Shown here piece after piece: positions 48,337 through 56,930 of a stretch of 64,000 bases of DNA (position 1 is its first letter; every line of letters starts with the position of its first letter). The position numbers were made by a program, and so were the translations under genes. The stretch comes from JAJPKK01 sp963747835. GTDB taxonomy: Bacteria > Pseudomonadota > Alphaproteobacteria > Rhizobiales > Xanthobacteraceae. Under the pieces are notes generated by a model that searched no databases, had not been told where the DNA came from, and was given only the letters and a program-made list of their open reading frames with translations. The stretch is taken from the NCBI GenBank assembly GCA_963747835.1, contig CAVVGO010000005.1, forward strand, positions 1,674,001 to 1,738,000. The letters run 5' to 3'.

Positions 48337-48363
48337 GTCGCCACGGCGGCCGGATGTGGCGAC
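48337..48363. terminator. Hairpin between convergent dnaE and HbpS/GlcG-like gene
   Basis: GTCGCCAC and GTGGCGAC form a perfect 8-bp stem with an 11-base loop, seven bases after the dnaE stop and 12 bases before the 3' end of the opposing gene. There is no T-run, so if it ends transcription it is a weak or Rho-assisted terminator. Confidence 0.4.
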
Positions 48364-48375
48364 CTTGCTCCTCCG

Positions 48376-48873
48376 TCACTTCAATTGATCGGCGACCTTG
48401 GCAAGGCCGGCTTGGGCGCAGGCTTCGTCGTTCTGGCCGCCGGGCGCACCGGAGACCCCGATGCCGCCGATCACCTCGTCACCGACCTTGATCGGAAGGC
48501 CGCCGATCGAGGCCAGCACCCCGGTGGTGTCGCGCAGTCCGGCCGATTGCGGATTGTCGATCAGGCGCTGGGAAAATTCGCGGCTGGTCTGGCGAAATAC
48601 GCGCGACGTGTAGGCCTTGCGGGTCGCGAGCTCGACGGTGTGCTGATTCGCGCCATCCTCGCGCAGCAGCGCCAGCAAATGCCCGTCGCGGCCAACCACC
48701 GCGATCGCAACCTTGAACTTGTCCTTGCGACAGCGCTCAAGCGCGGCCTGCACCATCGCGTGCGCCATGTCGACCGACACTTCGCGTACCATCAGCACAC
48801 CCTGGGCCGGCGCGGCCGTGGTGAGCGCAATCGCGGCAAGCCAGCCGATCATCAGTCCGGTTGATAGCCTCAT
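48376..48873 (-). CDS. Exported HbpS/GlcG-family protein
   Basis: The ATG with GGGGAG upstream gives 165 residues. The first 24 residues are a Sec signal (MIGWLAAIALTTAAPAQG). The rest is a single GlcG/HbpS domain: AMVQAALERCRKDKFKVAIAVV, ATRKAYTSRVFRQTSREF and GVLASIGGLPIKVGDEVIGGIGVSGA, the last being the family's most conserved stretch. Family members include a haem-binding sensor protein and proteins of unknown role next to glycolate oxidase. It is transcribed toward dnaE and away from rpsB. The ligand is unknown. Confidence 0.85.
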   Translation of the reverse strand: MRLSTGLMIGWLAAIALTTAAPAQGVLMVREVSVDMAHAMVQAALERCRKDKFKVAIAVVGRDGHLLALLREDGANQHTVELATRKAYTSRVFRQTSREFSQRLIDNPQSAGLRDTTGVLASIGGLPIKVGDEVIGGIGVSGAPGGQNDEACAQAGLAKVADQLK

Positions 48874-49000
48874 TGACGTCTCCCCCCTTGAAATGTTGTT
48901 TTCCGGGCTCATGTTAGATCAAACACGGGCGCGCGTCTCGACGGCATGATTTGATCCTACTTTTGACCCTCCAGTTGTCATCTTGAGTTTCAGCCTTGCC

Positions 49001-49029
49001 TTGCGTCGGCTTAGCTTGCCCGCTATAAG
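49001..49029 (+). promoter_or_regulatory. Sigma70-type promoter candidate for rpsB-tsf
   Basis: TTGCGT and TATAAG are separated by 17 bases, and the -10 ends 134 bases before the rpsB ATG. This leaves a long GC-rich leader with repeated GAAGCCCTTGGC/GAGGCCCTTGGC-like words, which could fold. S2 operons are often autoregulated through their leaders in other bacteria; here that is only a possibility. Confidence 0.45.
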
Positions 49030-49163
49030 CCCGCCATCTCACACGCGGATCTTGGTTGCGAGGCCCTTGGCTGCGAAGCCCTTGGCCCCAAAGCCGTCCG
49101 GTGGCCGAACGGCACGTTGCCGGAACGCTCACGGGTCCGCGGCGGAACAACCGGAGAATATCA

Positions 49164-50159
49164 ATGGCGCTGCCCGATTATTCGATGCGCCAGCTCTTGG
49201 AAGCTGGCGTGCACTTTGGTCACCAATCCCATCGCTGGAACCCGAAGATGAAGGACTTCATCTTCGGCGCCCGTAATAACATCCACATCATCGACCTCGC
49301 CCAGACCGTGCCGCTGCTGCACCGCGCGCTCAGTGCGGTGAGCGACACCGTGGCCAAAGGCGGCCGCATCCTGTTTGTCGGCACCAAGCGCCAAGCCCAG
49401 GACGCCATCGCGCAGGCCGCCAAGAAGTCCGCGCAGTATTATGTGAATTCGCGCTGGCTTGGCGGCACGCTCACCAATTGGAAGACGATCTCCGAATTGA
49501 TCAAGCGCCTGCGCAAGCTTGATGAGATCCTCAGCGCCAGCGAGGCGCAGGGCTACACCAAGAAAGAGCGCCTGACGCTCACCCGCGAGCGCGACAAGCT
49601 CGATCGCGCCCTCGGCGGCATCAAGGACATGGGCGGGCTGCCCGACCTAGTCTTCGTGATCGACACCAACAAAGAGGACATTGCCATCAAGGAGGCGCGC
49701 CGGCTCAACATCCCGGTCGCCGCGGTGGTCGACACCAATTGCGATCCCGATGGCATCACTTTCGTGGTGCCGGGAAATGACGACGCCGGCCGTGCCATCA
49801 CGCTTTATTGCGATCTTATCGCGAAGGCGGCGATCGACGGGATCTCTCGCGCGCAGGGGAACTCGGGCATCGATGTTGGCGCCGCCGAGGCACCCCCGGT
49901 CGAGGATGTGCCGGTGGAGAAGGTTGACGAAGCGAGCTTCGAGGCACTGTCCGGCCCTCGTGGTGTCGCCGACGATCTCAAGAAGTTGTCCGGCGTGTCA
50001 CCCACCATCGAAAAGCAACTCAACGACCTCGGCATCTTCCATTACTGGCAGATAGCGAGCCTCAGCCCTGCGGCTGCCCACAAGATCGGCGAGGAGGTGG
50101 GACTGCCCGGCCGCGTCGATGGCTGGATCGCCCAGGCAAAAGAATTCGGCGCCGAGTAA
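49164..50159 (+). CDS. rpsB: 30S ribosomal protein S2
   Basis: The 331-residue S2 has the standard core, from LLEAGVHFGHQSHRWNPKM through NSRWLGGTLTNWKTI and VVDTNCDPDGI. A C-terminal extension of about 90 residues follows: an acidic linker (AEAPPVEDVPVEKVDEASFE) and a helix-hairpin-helix-like segment (DDLKKLSGVSPTIEKQLNDL). The extension is common in this order and absent in E. coli. GGAG lies eight bases before the ATG. It is followed by tsf, the normal partner. Confidence 0.95.
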   Translation: MALPDYSMRQLLEAGVHFGHQSHRWNPKMKDFIFGARNNIHIIDLAQTVPLLHRALSAVSDTVAKGGRILFVGTKRQAQDAIAQAAKKSAQYYVNSRWLGGTLTNWKTISELIKRLRKLDEILSASEAQGYTKKERLTLTRERDKLDRALGGIKDMGGLPDLVFVIDTNKEDIAIKEARRLNIPVAAVVDTNCDPDGITFVVPGNDDAGRAITLYCDLIAKAAIDGISRAQGNSGIDVGAAEAPPVEDVPVEKVDEASFEALSGPRGVADDLKKLSGVSPTIEKQLNDLGIFHYWQIASLSPAAAHKIGEEVGLPGRVDGWIAQAKEFGAE

Positions 50160-50268
50160 CAAAATTTCACGCGGCTGATGGGATCGGTGTCGGGCGATCG
50201 CTTAGCCGCGACGCTTCCCCTCGAAAGCGGGGATAGCTAAACGACGCTCAATAAGCAGGATTGCCACA

Positions 50269-51192
50269 ATGGCCAACGTAACCGCCCAGATGGTCAAAGA
50301 GCTCCGCGACATGACCGGCGCGGGCATGATGGATTGTAAGGCAGCGCTCGGCGAGACCGGCGGCGACATGACGAGCGCAGTCGATTGGCTACGCAAGAAG
50401 GGCCTTTCCAAAGCCGCCAAGAAAGCCGGACGGGTTGCCGCCGAAGGCCTGATCGGCATCGCGGTTGGAGGCCATAAGGGCGTCGTCGTCGAGGTCAATT
50501 CGGAAACCGATTTCGTCGCCCGCAATGAGCAGTTCCAGGGTCTGGTGCGGATGATCGCCGACATCGCGCTCGACGTCGGCGCCGACTTGGAGGCGATCAA
50601 GGCCGCCAAGGTCGGCAGCGTGACCGCCAATGATGCCATCCAATCAGCGATCGCCACGATCGGCGAGAACATGACGTTGCGCCGCGTCGCCGAGGTCACC
50701 GTCAAGGCCGGTGCCGTCGGCATCTATGTGCATGCTTCGGTCTCGGAAGGCCTCGGCAAGATCGGTGTTGTGGTGGCGCTGGAATCGCCCGGAGCCAAGG
50801 ATGAACTGACCGCACTCGGTCGCCTCGTCGCCATGCACATCGCAGCCTCCAATCCCCAGGCCGTCGATCCCGCCGGGCTCGATCCCAAGGTGGTGGCGCG
50901 CGAAAAGGATGTCCTCGCCGACAAGTTCCGCGCCCAGGGCAAACCCGAGGCGGTTGTCGCCAAGATCGTCGAATCCGGCCTCAAGACCTATTACAAAGAG
51001 GTTTGCCTCCTCGATCAGCCCTACATTTACGAGCCCAACAAAACGGTCGGCCAGGCCCTCAAGGAGGCCGAGGGGAAGATCGGCGGCGCCATAAAGGTGA
51101 CTGGTTTCGTGCGCTACGCGCTCGGAGAAGGTATCGAGCGCCCGGACACCGACTTCGGCGGCGAAGTCGCGGCGATGGCCGGCAAGGGTTGA
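50269..51192 (+). CDS. tsf: Elongation factor Ts
   Basis: The 307-residue nucleotide exchange factor for EF-Tu starts MANVTAQMVKELRDMTGAGM, with the conserved UBA-like N-domain and the TDFVARNEQF motif that contacts EF-Tu. The core carries VALESPGAKDEL-type and KEVCLLDQPYI sequences typical of alphaproteobacteria. About 110 bases separate it from rpsB. The length is normal and no break is seen. Confidence 0.96.
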   Translation: MANVTAQMVKELRDMTGAGMMDCKAALGETGGDMTSAVDWLRKKGLSKAAKKAGRVAAEGLIGIAVGGHKGVVVEVNSETDFVARNEQFQGLVRMIADIALDVGADLEAIKAAKVGSVTANDAIQSAIATIGENMTLRRVAEVTVKAGAVGIYVHASVSEGLGKIGVVVALESPGAKDELTALGRLVAMHIAASNPQAVDPAGLDPKVVAREKDVLADKFRAQGKPEAVVAKIVESGLKTYYKEVCLLDQPYIYEPNKTVGQALKEAEGKIGGAIKVTGFVRYALGEGIERPDTDFGGEVAAMAGKG

Positions 51193-51244
51193 GCCGCGTC
51201 GCCGCACCGTGCCCGCGGCGGCTGGTCGCAGAAAAGGGATTGCC

Positions 51245-51970
51245 GTGCCGACATATCGCCGCGTTATCGTCAAGCTGTCGGGCGAAGCACTAAGCGGGCC
51301 TGAGGCGTTCGGCATTCACCAGGCCACGATCGATCGCTTTGCTTCCGACATCGTGGCGGCCCGCGCCATGGGCATTACCATCGGAGTCGTGGTCGGCGGC
51401 GGCAACGTCCTTCGCGGCGTCGAGGTGGCGGCGCAGGGCGTTTCGCGCCCCACCGGCGATGCCATGGGGATGCTAGCGACCGTCATGAACGCGCTGGTGC
51501 TCGAAGCCGCCATCGAGCGCGCCGGCGCCTCGGCCCGGACCATGTCGGCTCTCACCATGCCGCAAGTTTGCGAAACCTACGAGCGGGCGCGGGCGCTGCG
51601 TCATCTCGACGACAATCGCGTGGTGGTGTTTGCCGGCGGTACCGGTAACCCGTTCTTCACCACCGACACCACGGCCGTCCTGCGCGCGGCCGAAATGGGC
51701 TGCGACGCGGTGCTCAAGGCTACAAATGTGGACGGGGTCTATACCGCCGACCCGAAAAAGGACCCGACCGCCAAACGCTACGAGCGGCTTACCCATCAGG
51801 AGGCGTTTACCCGGGAACTCAAGGTCATGGATGCGACCGCGTTTGCTCTTGCCCGTGAAAACCGTATGCCTATCATTGTGTTCTCCATCCTGGAGCCCGG
51901 CGCCATCAAGGCCGTGCTGAGTGGAACGGCACGGGCCACAATCGTTGGCGAATCCGTTACCAGTGCGTGA
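51245..51970 (+). CDS. pyrH: Uridylate kinase (UMP kinase)
   Basis: The GTG before PTYRRVIVKLSGEALSG, with AAGGGA upstream, gives 241 residues, the size of the bacterial hexameric UMP kinase. GGGNVLRGVEVA and FAGGTGNPFFTTDTTA, the nucleotide- and UMP-binding loops, are intact, as is KATNVDGVYTADPK. It phosphorylates UMP to UDP and is GTP-activated and UTP-inhibited in relatives. It sits between tsf and frr, the common bacterial order. Confidence 0.95.
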   Translation: MPTYRRVIVKLSGEALSGPEAFGIHQATIDRFASDIVAARAMGITIGVVVGGGNVLRGVEVAAQGVSRPTGDAMGMLATVMNALVLEAAIERAGASARTMSALTMPQVCETYERARALRHLDDNRVVVFAGGTGNPFFTTDTTAVLRAAEMGCDAVLKATNVDGVYTADPKKDPTAKRYERLTHQEAFTRELKVMDATAFALARENRMPIIVFSILEPGAIKAVLSGTARATIVGESVTSA

Positions 51971-52096
51971 GAGGATCGCGGGCGCGGAGTTGTTGATAAA
52001 GGGCGCCCGGGCGCTCACCAAAGACGAAGAACGAGGCGGCCACGCAATCTCTCCAGGATCGCGACGTGGCCCTGATGCTCTTCGAGGAGACGCGAC

Positions 52097-52660
52097 ATGA
52101 CCACCGCGAATTACGATCTCAATGAAATCAAGCGCCGCATGAACGGTGCGGTTCAGGTGTTCAAGCAGGAACTCAGCGGGTTGCGCACCGGCCGCGCCTC
52201 GTCGTCTCTGCTCGACCATGTCCAGGTGGAGGCCTACGGCACCCACATGCCGCTCAATCAGCTCGCCACCATCAGCGTGCCGGAGCCGCGACTGCTCAGC
52301 GTCCAGGTCTGGGACCGCTCAATGGTGCATGCGGTCGAGAAGGCCATCATGGCTGCCAACCTCGGCTTGAACCCGTCGACGGAAGGGCAGGTACTGCGGT
52401 TGCGCATCCCCGAACTCAACGAGGACCGGCGCAAGGAACTGGTGAAAATCGCGCACAAATACGCCGAATCGGCCCGCGTTGCCGTGCGGCATGTTCGCCG
52501 CGACGCGCTCGATCTGCTGAAGAAGCTCGAAAAAGAAGGTAAGGTCAGCGAGGACGACCACACGCGCATGACCGGCGAAGTCCAGAAGGCGACCGACCAG
52601 ATCGTCGGCGAGGTCGACCATACGCTCACGGCCAAAGAAAAAGAGATCATGACGGTTTGA
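52097..52660 (+). CDS. frr: Ribosome recycling factor
   Basis: The 187-residue factor splits post-termination ribosomes with EF-G. The three-helix-bundle sequence includes FKQELSGLRTGRASSSLLDHVQ, the conserved Arg-rich NEDRRKELVKIAHKYAE and RHVRRDALDLLKKLEKEGK stretches. GGAG lies nine bases before the ATG. It is 126 bases downstream of pyrH and 29 bases upstream of uppS. Confidence 0.96.
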   Translation: MTTANYDLNEIKRRMNGAVQVFKQELSGLRTGRASSSLLDHVQVEAYGTHMPLNQLATISVPEPRLLSVQVWDRSMVHAVEKAIMAANLGLNPSTEGQVLRLRIPELNEDRRKELVKIAHKYAESARVAVRHVRRDALDLLKKLEKEGKVSEDDHTRMTGEVQKATDQIVGEVDHTLTAKEKEIMTV

Positions 52661-52689
52661 GCGCCGGCACAACGAGATCGGAGACCTTG

Positions 52690-53487
52690 ATGCCTGAAGC
52701 AGCGGCAGCGACCACGGCAGTGCCAACGACCGCGCCGAAGGGGTCGCCCAAAACGTCGCCAGATTCCGGCTTCGAGCCGCCGCGGCACGTTGCCATCATC
52801 ATGGACGGTAACGGGCGCTGGGCCGCCGAACGCGGGCTGCCGCGCACCGAGGGCCATCGCCGCGGCGTCGATGCGCTGCGCCGCACTGTGCGGGCGGTCG
52901 GCGAAATGGGCATCAAGATTTTCACGATTTTCACGTTCAGCTCGGAGAACTGGTCGCGCCCGGCGGCCGAAATTCGCGACCTGATGGGGTTGCTGCGCCG
53001 CTTCATCCGCAACGACCTCGTCGAACTGCACCAGAACAACGTCCGCGTGCGTGTCATCGGGGAACGCCGTGATCTCGATCCGGAGATCCGGCGTCTGCTC
53101 GAGGAGGCCGAGGAGTTGACGCGGGCCAATGATGGCCTGCTGCTTGTCGTCGCCTTCAATTACGGCGGCCGCCAGGAGATCGCGCGCGCCGCCCAACGCG
53201 TTGCCGAATTGGTGGCACTGGGGAGGCTGCGCGCGAGCGACATAACGGCCGACATTATCGGCCGCCATCTCGACGCTCCGGATCTACCGGACCCGGATCT
53301 CATTATTCGCACCAGCGGCGAGCAGCGTCTGTCGAACTTCCTGATGTGGCAGTCGGCCTACAGCGAACTCGTTTTCGTGCCGACCTACTGGCCCGATTTT
53401 GAGCGCGCCACGCTCGAGCATGCGATCGCCGAATTCCGCCGGCGTGAACGGCGCTTCGGCGGGCTCGTCGTCCGCACCGGATCTTGA
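52690..53487 (+). CDS. uppS: Isoprenyl (undecaprenyl) diphosphate synthase
   Basis: The start with GGAG seven bases upstream gives 265 residues. After a 30-residue Ala/Thr/Pro-rich N-tail comes the cis-prenyltransferase core: HVAIIMDGNGRWA with the catalytic Asp, FTFSSENWSRP, VAFNYGGRQEI and DLIIRTSGEQRLSNFLMWQ with the RxSGExR motif. The product carries peptidoglycan and lipopolysaccharide building blocks across the membrane. The gene ends five bases before the proposed cdsA start. Confidence 0.94.
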   Translation: MPEAAAATTAVPTTAPKGSPKTSPDSGFEPPRHVAIIMDGNGRWAAERGLPRTEGHRRGVDALRRTVRAVGEMGIKIFTIFTFSSENWSRPAAEIRDLMGLLRRFIRNDLVELHQNNVRVRVIGERRDLDPEIRRLLEEAEELTRANDGLLLVVAFNYGGRQEIARAAQRVAELVALGRLRASDITADIIGRHLDAPDLPDPDLIIRTSGEQRLSNFLMWQSAYSELVFVPTYWPDFERATLEHAIAEFRRRERRFGGLVVRTGS

Positions 53488-53491
53488 TACC

Positions 53492-54354
53492 TTGACGGAG
53501 CCGGATCCCCCGTCTGCCGTGTCGTCCCGAACGTCCGGCGAACTCAGTAAGCGCATCGTTTCGGGAATCGTACTTGCAGTGCTCGCCATCGGGACCGCCA
53601 TCCTGGGGGGCTGGCCGTTCCTACTGTTGTGGGCGGCGGCTGCGCTCGGGGTGTTCTGGGAATGGAGCGCAATCGTGTCGGGCGATATCCCGGCCGGGCC
53701 TCCGGTCGCGGTGCGGGCCGCGGGCGTAACGGCGTTGCTGCTTACCGCGGCGGCGGCAGGCTTCGGTGAATTCGTCGCAGCGCTCGCGCCGGTGGCGGCA
53801 GGCGCCATAGCGGTCGCGCTGCTGGCCGTCCGCGGACGGCGCACCTGGGGCGCCGCCGGCGTCCTATATGCTGGCACCGTGCTGCTCGCCCCGACGGTGT
53901 TGCGGCGCGACGAGGAGCTTGGCCTCGTCGCCATCCTGTTTCTGTTTGCCGTCGTTTGGGCAACCGACGTTCTCGGCTATGTGGTCGGTCGCGCGGTCGG
54001 CGGCCCGAAGCTTGCGGCGTCCATCAGTCCGAACAAGACCTGGTCAGGCACCGGCGGCGGCGTGCTGGGCGCCATTGCGGCCGGCATTGCGGTCATGCGT
54101 GGCGCCGGGGCCGGGGCGCTTATGGCGACGGCCTGCATTGCGCTCGTGCTGTCGACCGTGTCCCAGGCCGGTGATCTCATCGAATCCGCTATCAAGCGGC
54201 GGTTCGGGTCAAGGATGCGGGCCGCATCATCCCGGGGCACGGCGGCTTGATGGACCGATTGGATGGTTTCCTTGCCGCCACCGGCGTGGCAGCATTGGTT
54301 GGGCTCGCGCGAGGGGGCACCGAAGCCTCCGCGCGCGGCTTTCTGTTGTGGTGA
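53492..54354 (+). CDS. cdsA: Phosphatidate cytidylyltransferase (one frameshift)
   Basis: This polytopic enzyme makes CDP-diacylglycerol from CTP and phosphatidic acid. I place the start at TTG five bases after uppS, giving (M)TEPDPPSAVSS; the GTG at 53519 is the alternative. The family signature around SPNKTWSGTGGGVLGAI and SQAGDLIESAIKRR is intact. After KRRFG a lost base at about 54208 shifts the frame; the real end (VKDAGRIIPGHGGLMDRLDG ... FLLW) lies in the next frame and stops at 54354. Repaired length is about 287 residues. Confidence 0.88.
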
Positions 54355-54382
54355 TGGTTCTCTCATTGTTGTGGTGATCGCG

Positions 54383-55606
54383 ATGCCGGTCGTACCGTTA
54401 GCTTATGCTGCAGCAGCGCCACGCGTCCGTGAGTTGACCGTCAGTTTGCTTGGCGCGACCGGCTCGATCGGCACTAGCACCATCGATCTCGTGCGCATGG
54501 ATCGCCACCGCTTTCGTGTCGAGGCGGTCACGGCGCAGCGCAACGCAGCAGCCCTCGCTACGCTCGCGCGCGAGATCGGTGCGCGGTTCGCTGTGGTTGC
54601 CGATCCGGCTTGCTATGGCGAACTTAAAGACGCACTGGCGGGATCAGGCATCGAGGCTGCTGCCGGCGCGGACGCCGTCGTCGAGGCGGCGCAGCGGCCG
54701 GCCGACTGGGTCATGGCTGCCATCACCGGCGCTGCCGGCCTGCGCCCGACCATGACGGCGATCGAGCGCGGCGCGACCGTCGCGCTTGCCAACAAGGAGT
54801 GCCTGGTCTGCGCCGGCGCCCTGTTCATGCGGCGGGCGGCGGAGACCGGCGCTGTCGTGCTGCCAGTCGATTCCGAGCACAACGCGATCTTCCAGGCGCT
54901 GTCGGCCGGCCGCCGCGATGACGTCAGCCGCATCATCTTGACCGCATCGGGCGGCCCGTTCCGAACCGCCTCGCTGGCCGAGATGCGCGCCGCCACTGTG
55001 AAACAGGCGCTACGCCATCCCAACTGGTCGATGGGAGCCAAGGTCACGATCGATTCCGCCACCATGATGAACAAGGGGCTGGAATTGATCGAAGCCTATC
55101 ATCTGTTCGGATTCCCGTCGGAGCAGATCGACATCGTGGTGCATCCTCAGTCGATCGTGCACGGCATCGTCGAATATCGCGACGGTTCGTTGATTGCCCA
55201 ACTCGGGCCCCCGGACATGCGGGTCCCGATCGCGAATTGCCTGGCCTGGCCGGAGCGTATGAACGGGGCGGCGCGCCTTGATCTCACGCGGATGTCCGCC
55301 TTGACCTTCGAGCCGCCGGACCCGGTGCGCTTTCCGGCGCTTGTGCTCGCGCGCGAGGCGCTGTTGGCCGGCCACGGGGCGCCGACCGTGCTCAATGCGG
55401 CCAATGAGATCGCGGTTCACGAGTTTATTGCCCGCCGTCTTGGATTCGCCGGAATTGCCGCGCTCGTTGAGGCCACCATCGAGACTGCACAAGCGCGGGG
55501 ACTTATGCGGGAGCCGGTCAACGTGGATGATGCTATCGCCGTTGACCATAATTCCAGATCGTTGGCCAGATCGCTCCTGCCGCAAATTGCCGCAAAGGCA
55601 ATTTAG
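54383..55606 (+). CDS. dxr: 1-deoxy-D-xylulose 5-phosphate reductoisomerase
   Basis: The 407-residue NADPH-dependent enzyme makes 2-C-methylerythritol 4-phosphate in the MEP pathway. SLLGATGSIGTSTIDLVR binds NADPH, VLPVDSEHNAIFQAL holds the metal ligands, and ILTASGGPFR and MNKGLELIEAYHLF form the flexible substrate loop and core. The ATG chosen gives an N-tail of about 18 residues before the Rossmann fold. It lies 28 bases after cdsA, in the usual cdsA-dxr-rseP order. Confidence 0.95.
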   Translation: MPVVPLAYAAAAPRVRELTVSLLGATGSIGTSTIDLVRMDRHRFRVEAVTAQRNAAALATLAREIGARFAVVADPACYGELKDALAGSGIEAAAGADAVVEAAQRPADWVMAAITGAAGLRPTMTAIERGATVALANKECLVCAGALFMRRAAETGAVVLPVDSEHNAIFQALSAGRRDDVSRIILTASGGPFRTASLAEMRAATVKQALRHPNWSMGAKVTIDSATMMNKGLELIEAYHLFGFPSEQIDIVVHPQSIVHGIVEYRDGSLIAQLGPPDMRVPIANCLAWPERMNGAARLDLTRMSALTFEPPDPVRFPALVLAREALLAGHGAPTVLNAANEIAVHEFIARRLGFAGIAALVEATIETAQARGLMREPVNVDDAIAVDHNSRSLARSLLPQIAAKAI

Positions 55607-55648
55607 TTAAACTTTACGTATATTGCGTGCATCAGAACGAGGTCGTCG

Positions 55649-56776
55649 ATGGGTTCCAATGTGTTCTCAAGTCTGGGTGCCCTCGGCGGAACCTACACGG
55701 GCTGGATCATCCCGTTTCTATTCGTATTGACGATTATCGTTTTCTTTCATGAGCTTGGCCACTTCTTGGTGGCCCGCCTGAATGGCATCAGAGTGCTCGT
55801 GTTCTCGATTGGTTTTGGCCCGGAGCTGTTCGGCTTCAATGACCGCCATGGCACCCGATGGAAGATTTCTGCGGTGCCGTTGGGCGGCTACGTCAAGTTT
55901 TTCGGTGACGAGAACGCGGCAAGCGTACCGGATTCGAACACGCTCGCGGCGATGACCGACGAGGAGCGCAAGCAAAGCTTTCCCGGCCAGAGTGTGGGGG
56001 CCCGAGCGGCGGTCGTGGCCGCGGGACCGATCACCAATTTCATTCTCGCCATTGCAATTTTTGCCGGCGTTTTCATGGTCTACGGCAAGACCACGGCGAT
56101 TCCGCGCATCTCTACCATCGAGCCCGGCAGCCCTGCGGCGGCGGCCGGCTTCCAGGTCGGCGATCTGATCGTTGGAATCGACGGCACCAAGATCGACAAT
56201 TTTGTCGACGTCCAGCGAATCGTGAATTTCAGTGCCGGGAAGACGCTCGACATCGATGTCGAGCGCGGCAACTCCGTCGTCACGCTCCACGCGACGCCCG
56301 CGGAGAAGAACAAGAAGGGTATTCTCGGAATCACCCGCGCGAACGAACCCGGTGATGTGAAAACCGAATCGGTTGGCCCGTTGGAGGCCGTTTGGCTCGG
56401 CGCCGACAAAACATGGTTCGTCGTCTCGACCACAATGGGATACCTTCGTGATGTGGTGAGCGGGCGGCAGTCGGCCGATCAGATCGGCGGTCCAATCAAG
56501 ATCGCCCAGATTTCCGGGGAGGTCGCTAGGCTCGGCATCGGGCCGCTGCTCGATTTCACCGCCTTGCTGTCGGTTTCGATCGGACTTCTCAATCTTTTCC
56601 CGGTGCCGTTGCTGGATGGCGGTCATCTTTTGTTCTATCTTATCGAAGCGGTGCGCGGCCGGCCGTTGTCCGAGCGCGCTCAGGAGTTCGGATTCCGGAT
56701 CGGCCTTGCAATCGTCGTAATGTTGATGATTTTTGCGGCGTTCAATGATCTGCGTCCTTATTGGCCTGGATCGTGA
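55649..56776 (+). CDS. rseP: Site-2 zinc metalloprotease RseP
   Basis: The 375-residue intramembrane protease has H34-E-x-x-H38 (FFHELGHFLVAR) in TM1 and the LLDGGHLLFYL ligand motif in the last TM pair. A PDZ domain lies between (RISTIEPGSPAAAAGFQVGD). It cleaves membrane-bound anti-sigma factors or remnant signal peptides; in relatives it is called MmpA/RseP. It has about four TM helices. It sits between dxr and bamA, the conserved envelope-biogenesis order. Confidence 0.94.
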   Translation: MGSNVFSSLGALGGTYTGWIIPFLFVLTIIVFFHELGHFLVARLNGIRVLVFSIGFGPELFGFNDRHGTRWKISAVPLGGYVKFFGDENAASVPDSNTLAAMTDEERKQSFPGQSVGARAAVVAAGPITNFILAIAIFAGVFMVYGKTTAIPRISTIEPGSPAAAAGFQVGDLIVGIDGTKIDNFVDVQRIVNFSAGKTLDIDVERGNSVVTLHATPAEKNKKGILGITRANEPGDVKTESVGPLEAVWLGADKTWFVVSTTMGYLRDVVSGRQSADQIGGPIKIAQISGEVARLGIGPLLDFTALLSVSIGLLNLFPVPLLDGGHLLFYLIEAVRGRPLSERAQEFGFRIGLAIVVMLMIFAAFNDLRPYWPGS

Positions 56777-56930
56777 CCAGTGGCTGGGGCGCAACGTCAT
56801 GAAAGTAAATAGAAACGAGGCGGAAGTCTTTGTTTGCAGCAGGAGGGAAAGTCTATAGAAACGGACCGGGATTGACGGGAGATTCCTGGATAGACGGGGG
56901 CTAGCGAACGGGAATGAGGGCGCTTCGCGG
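56777..56930. other. Leader region upstream of bamA
   Basis: This 154-base gap is the longest within the dxr-lpxB block and may carry a secondary promoter for bamA and the lipid A genes. I see no clear -35/-10 pair and no terminator. GAATGAGGG lies 12-14 bases before the proposed bamA ATG. Confidence 0.3.
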
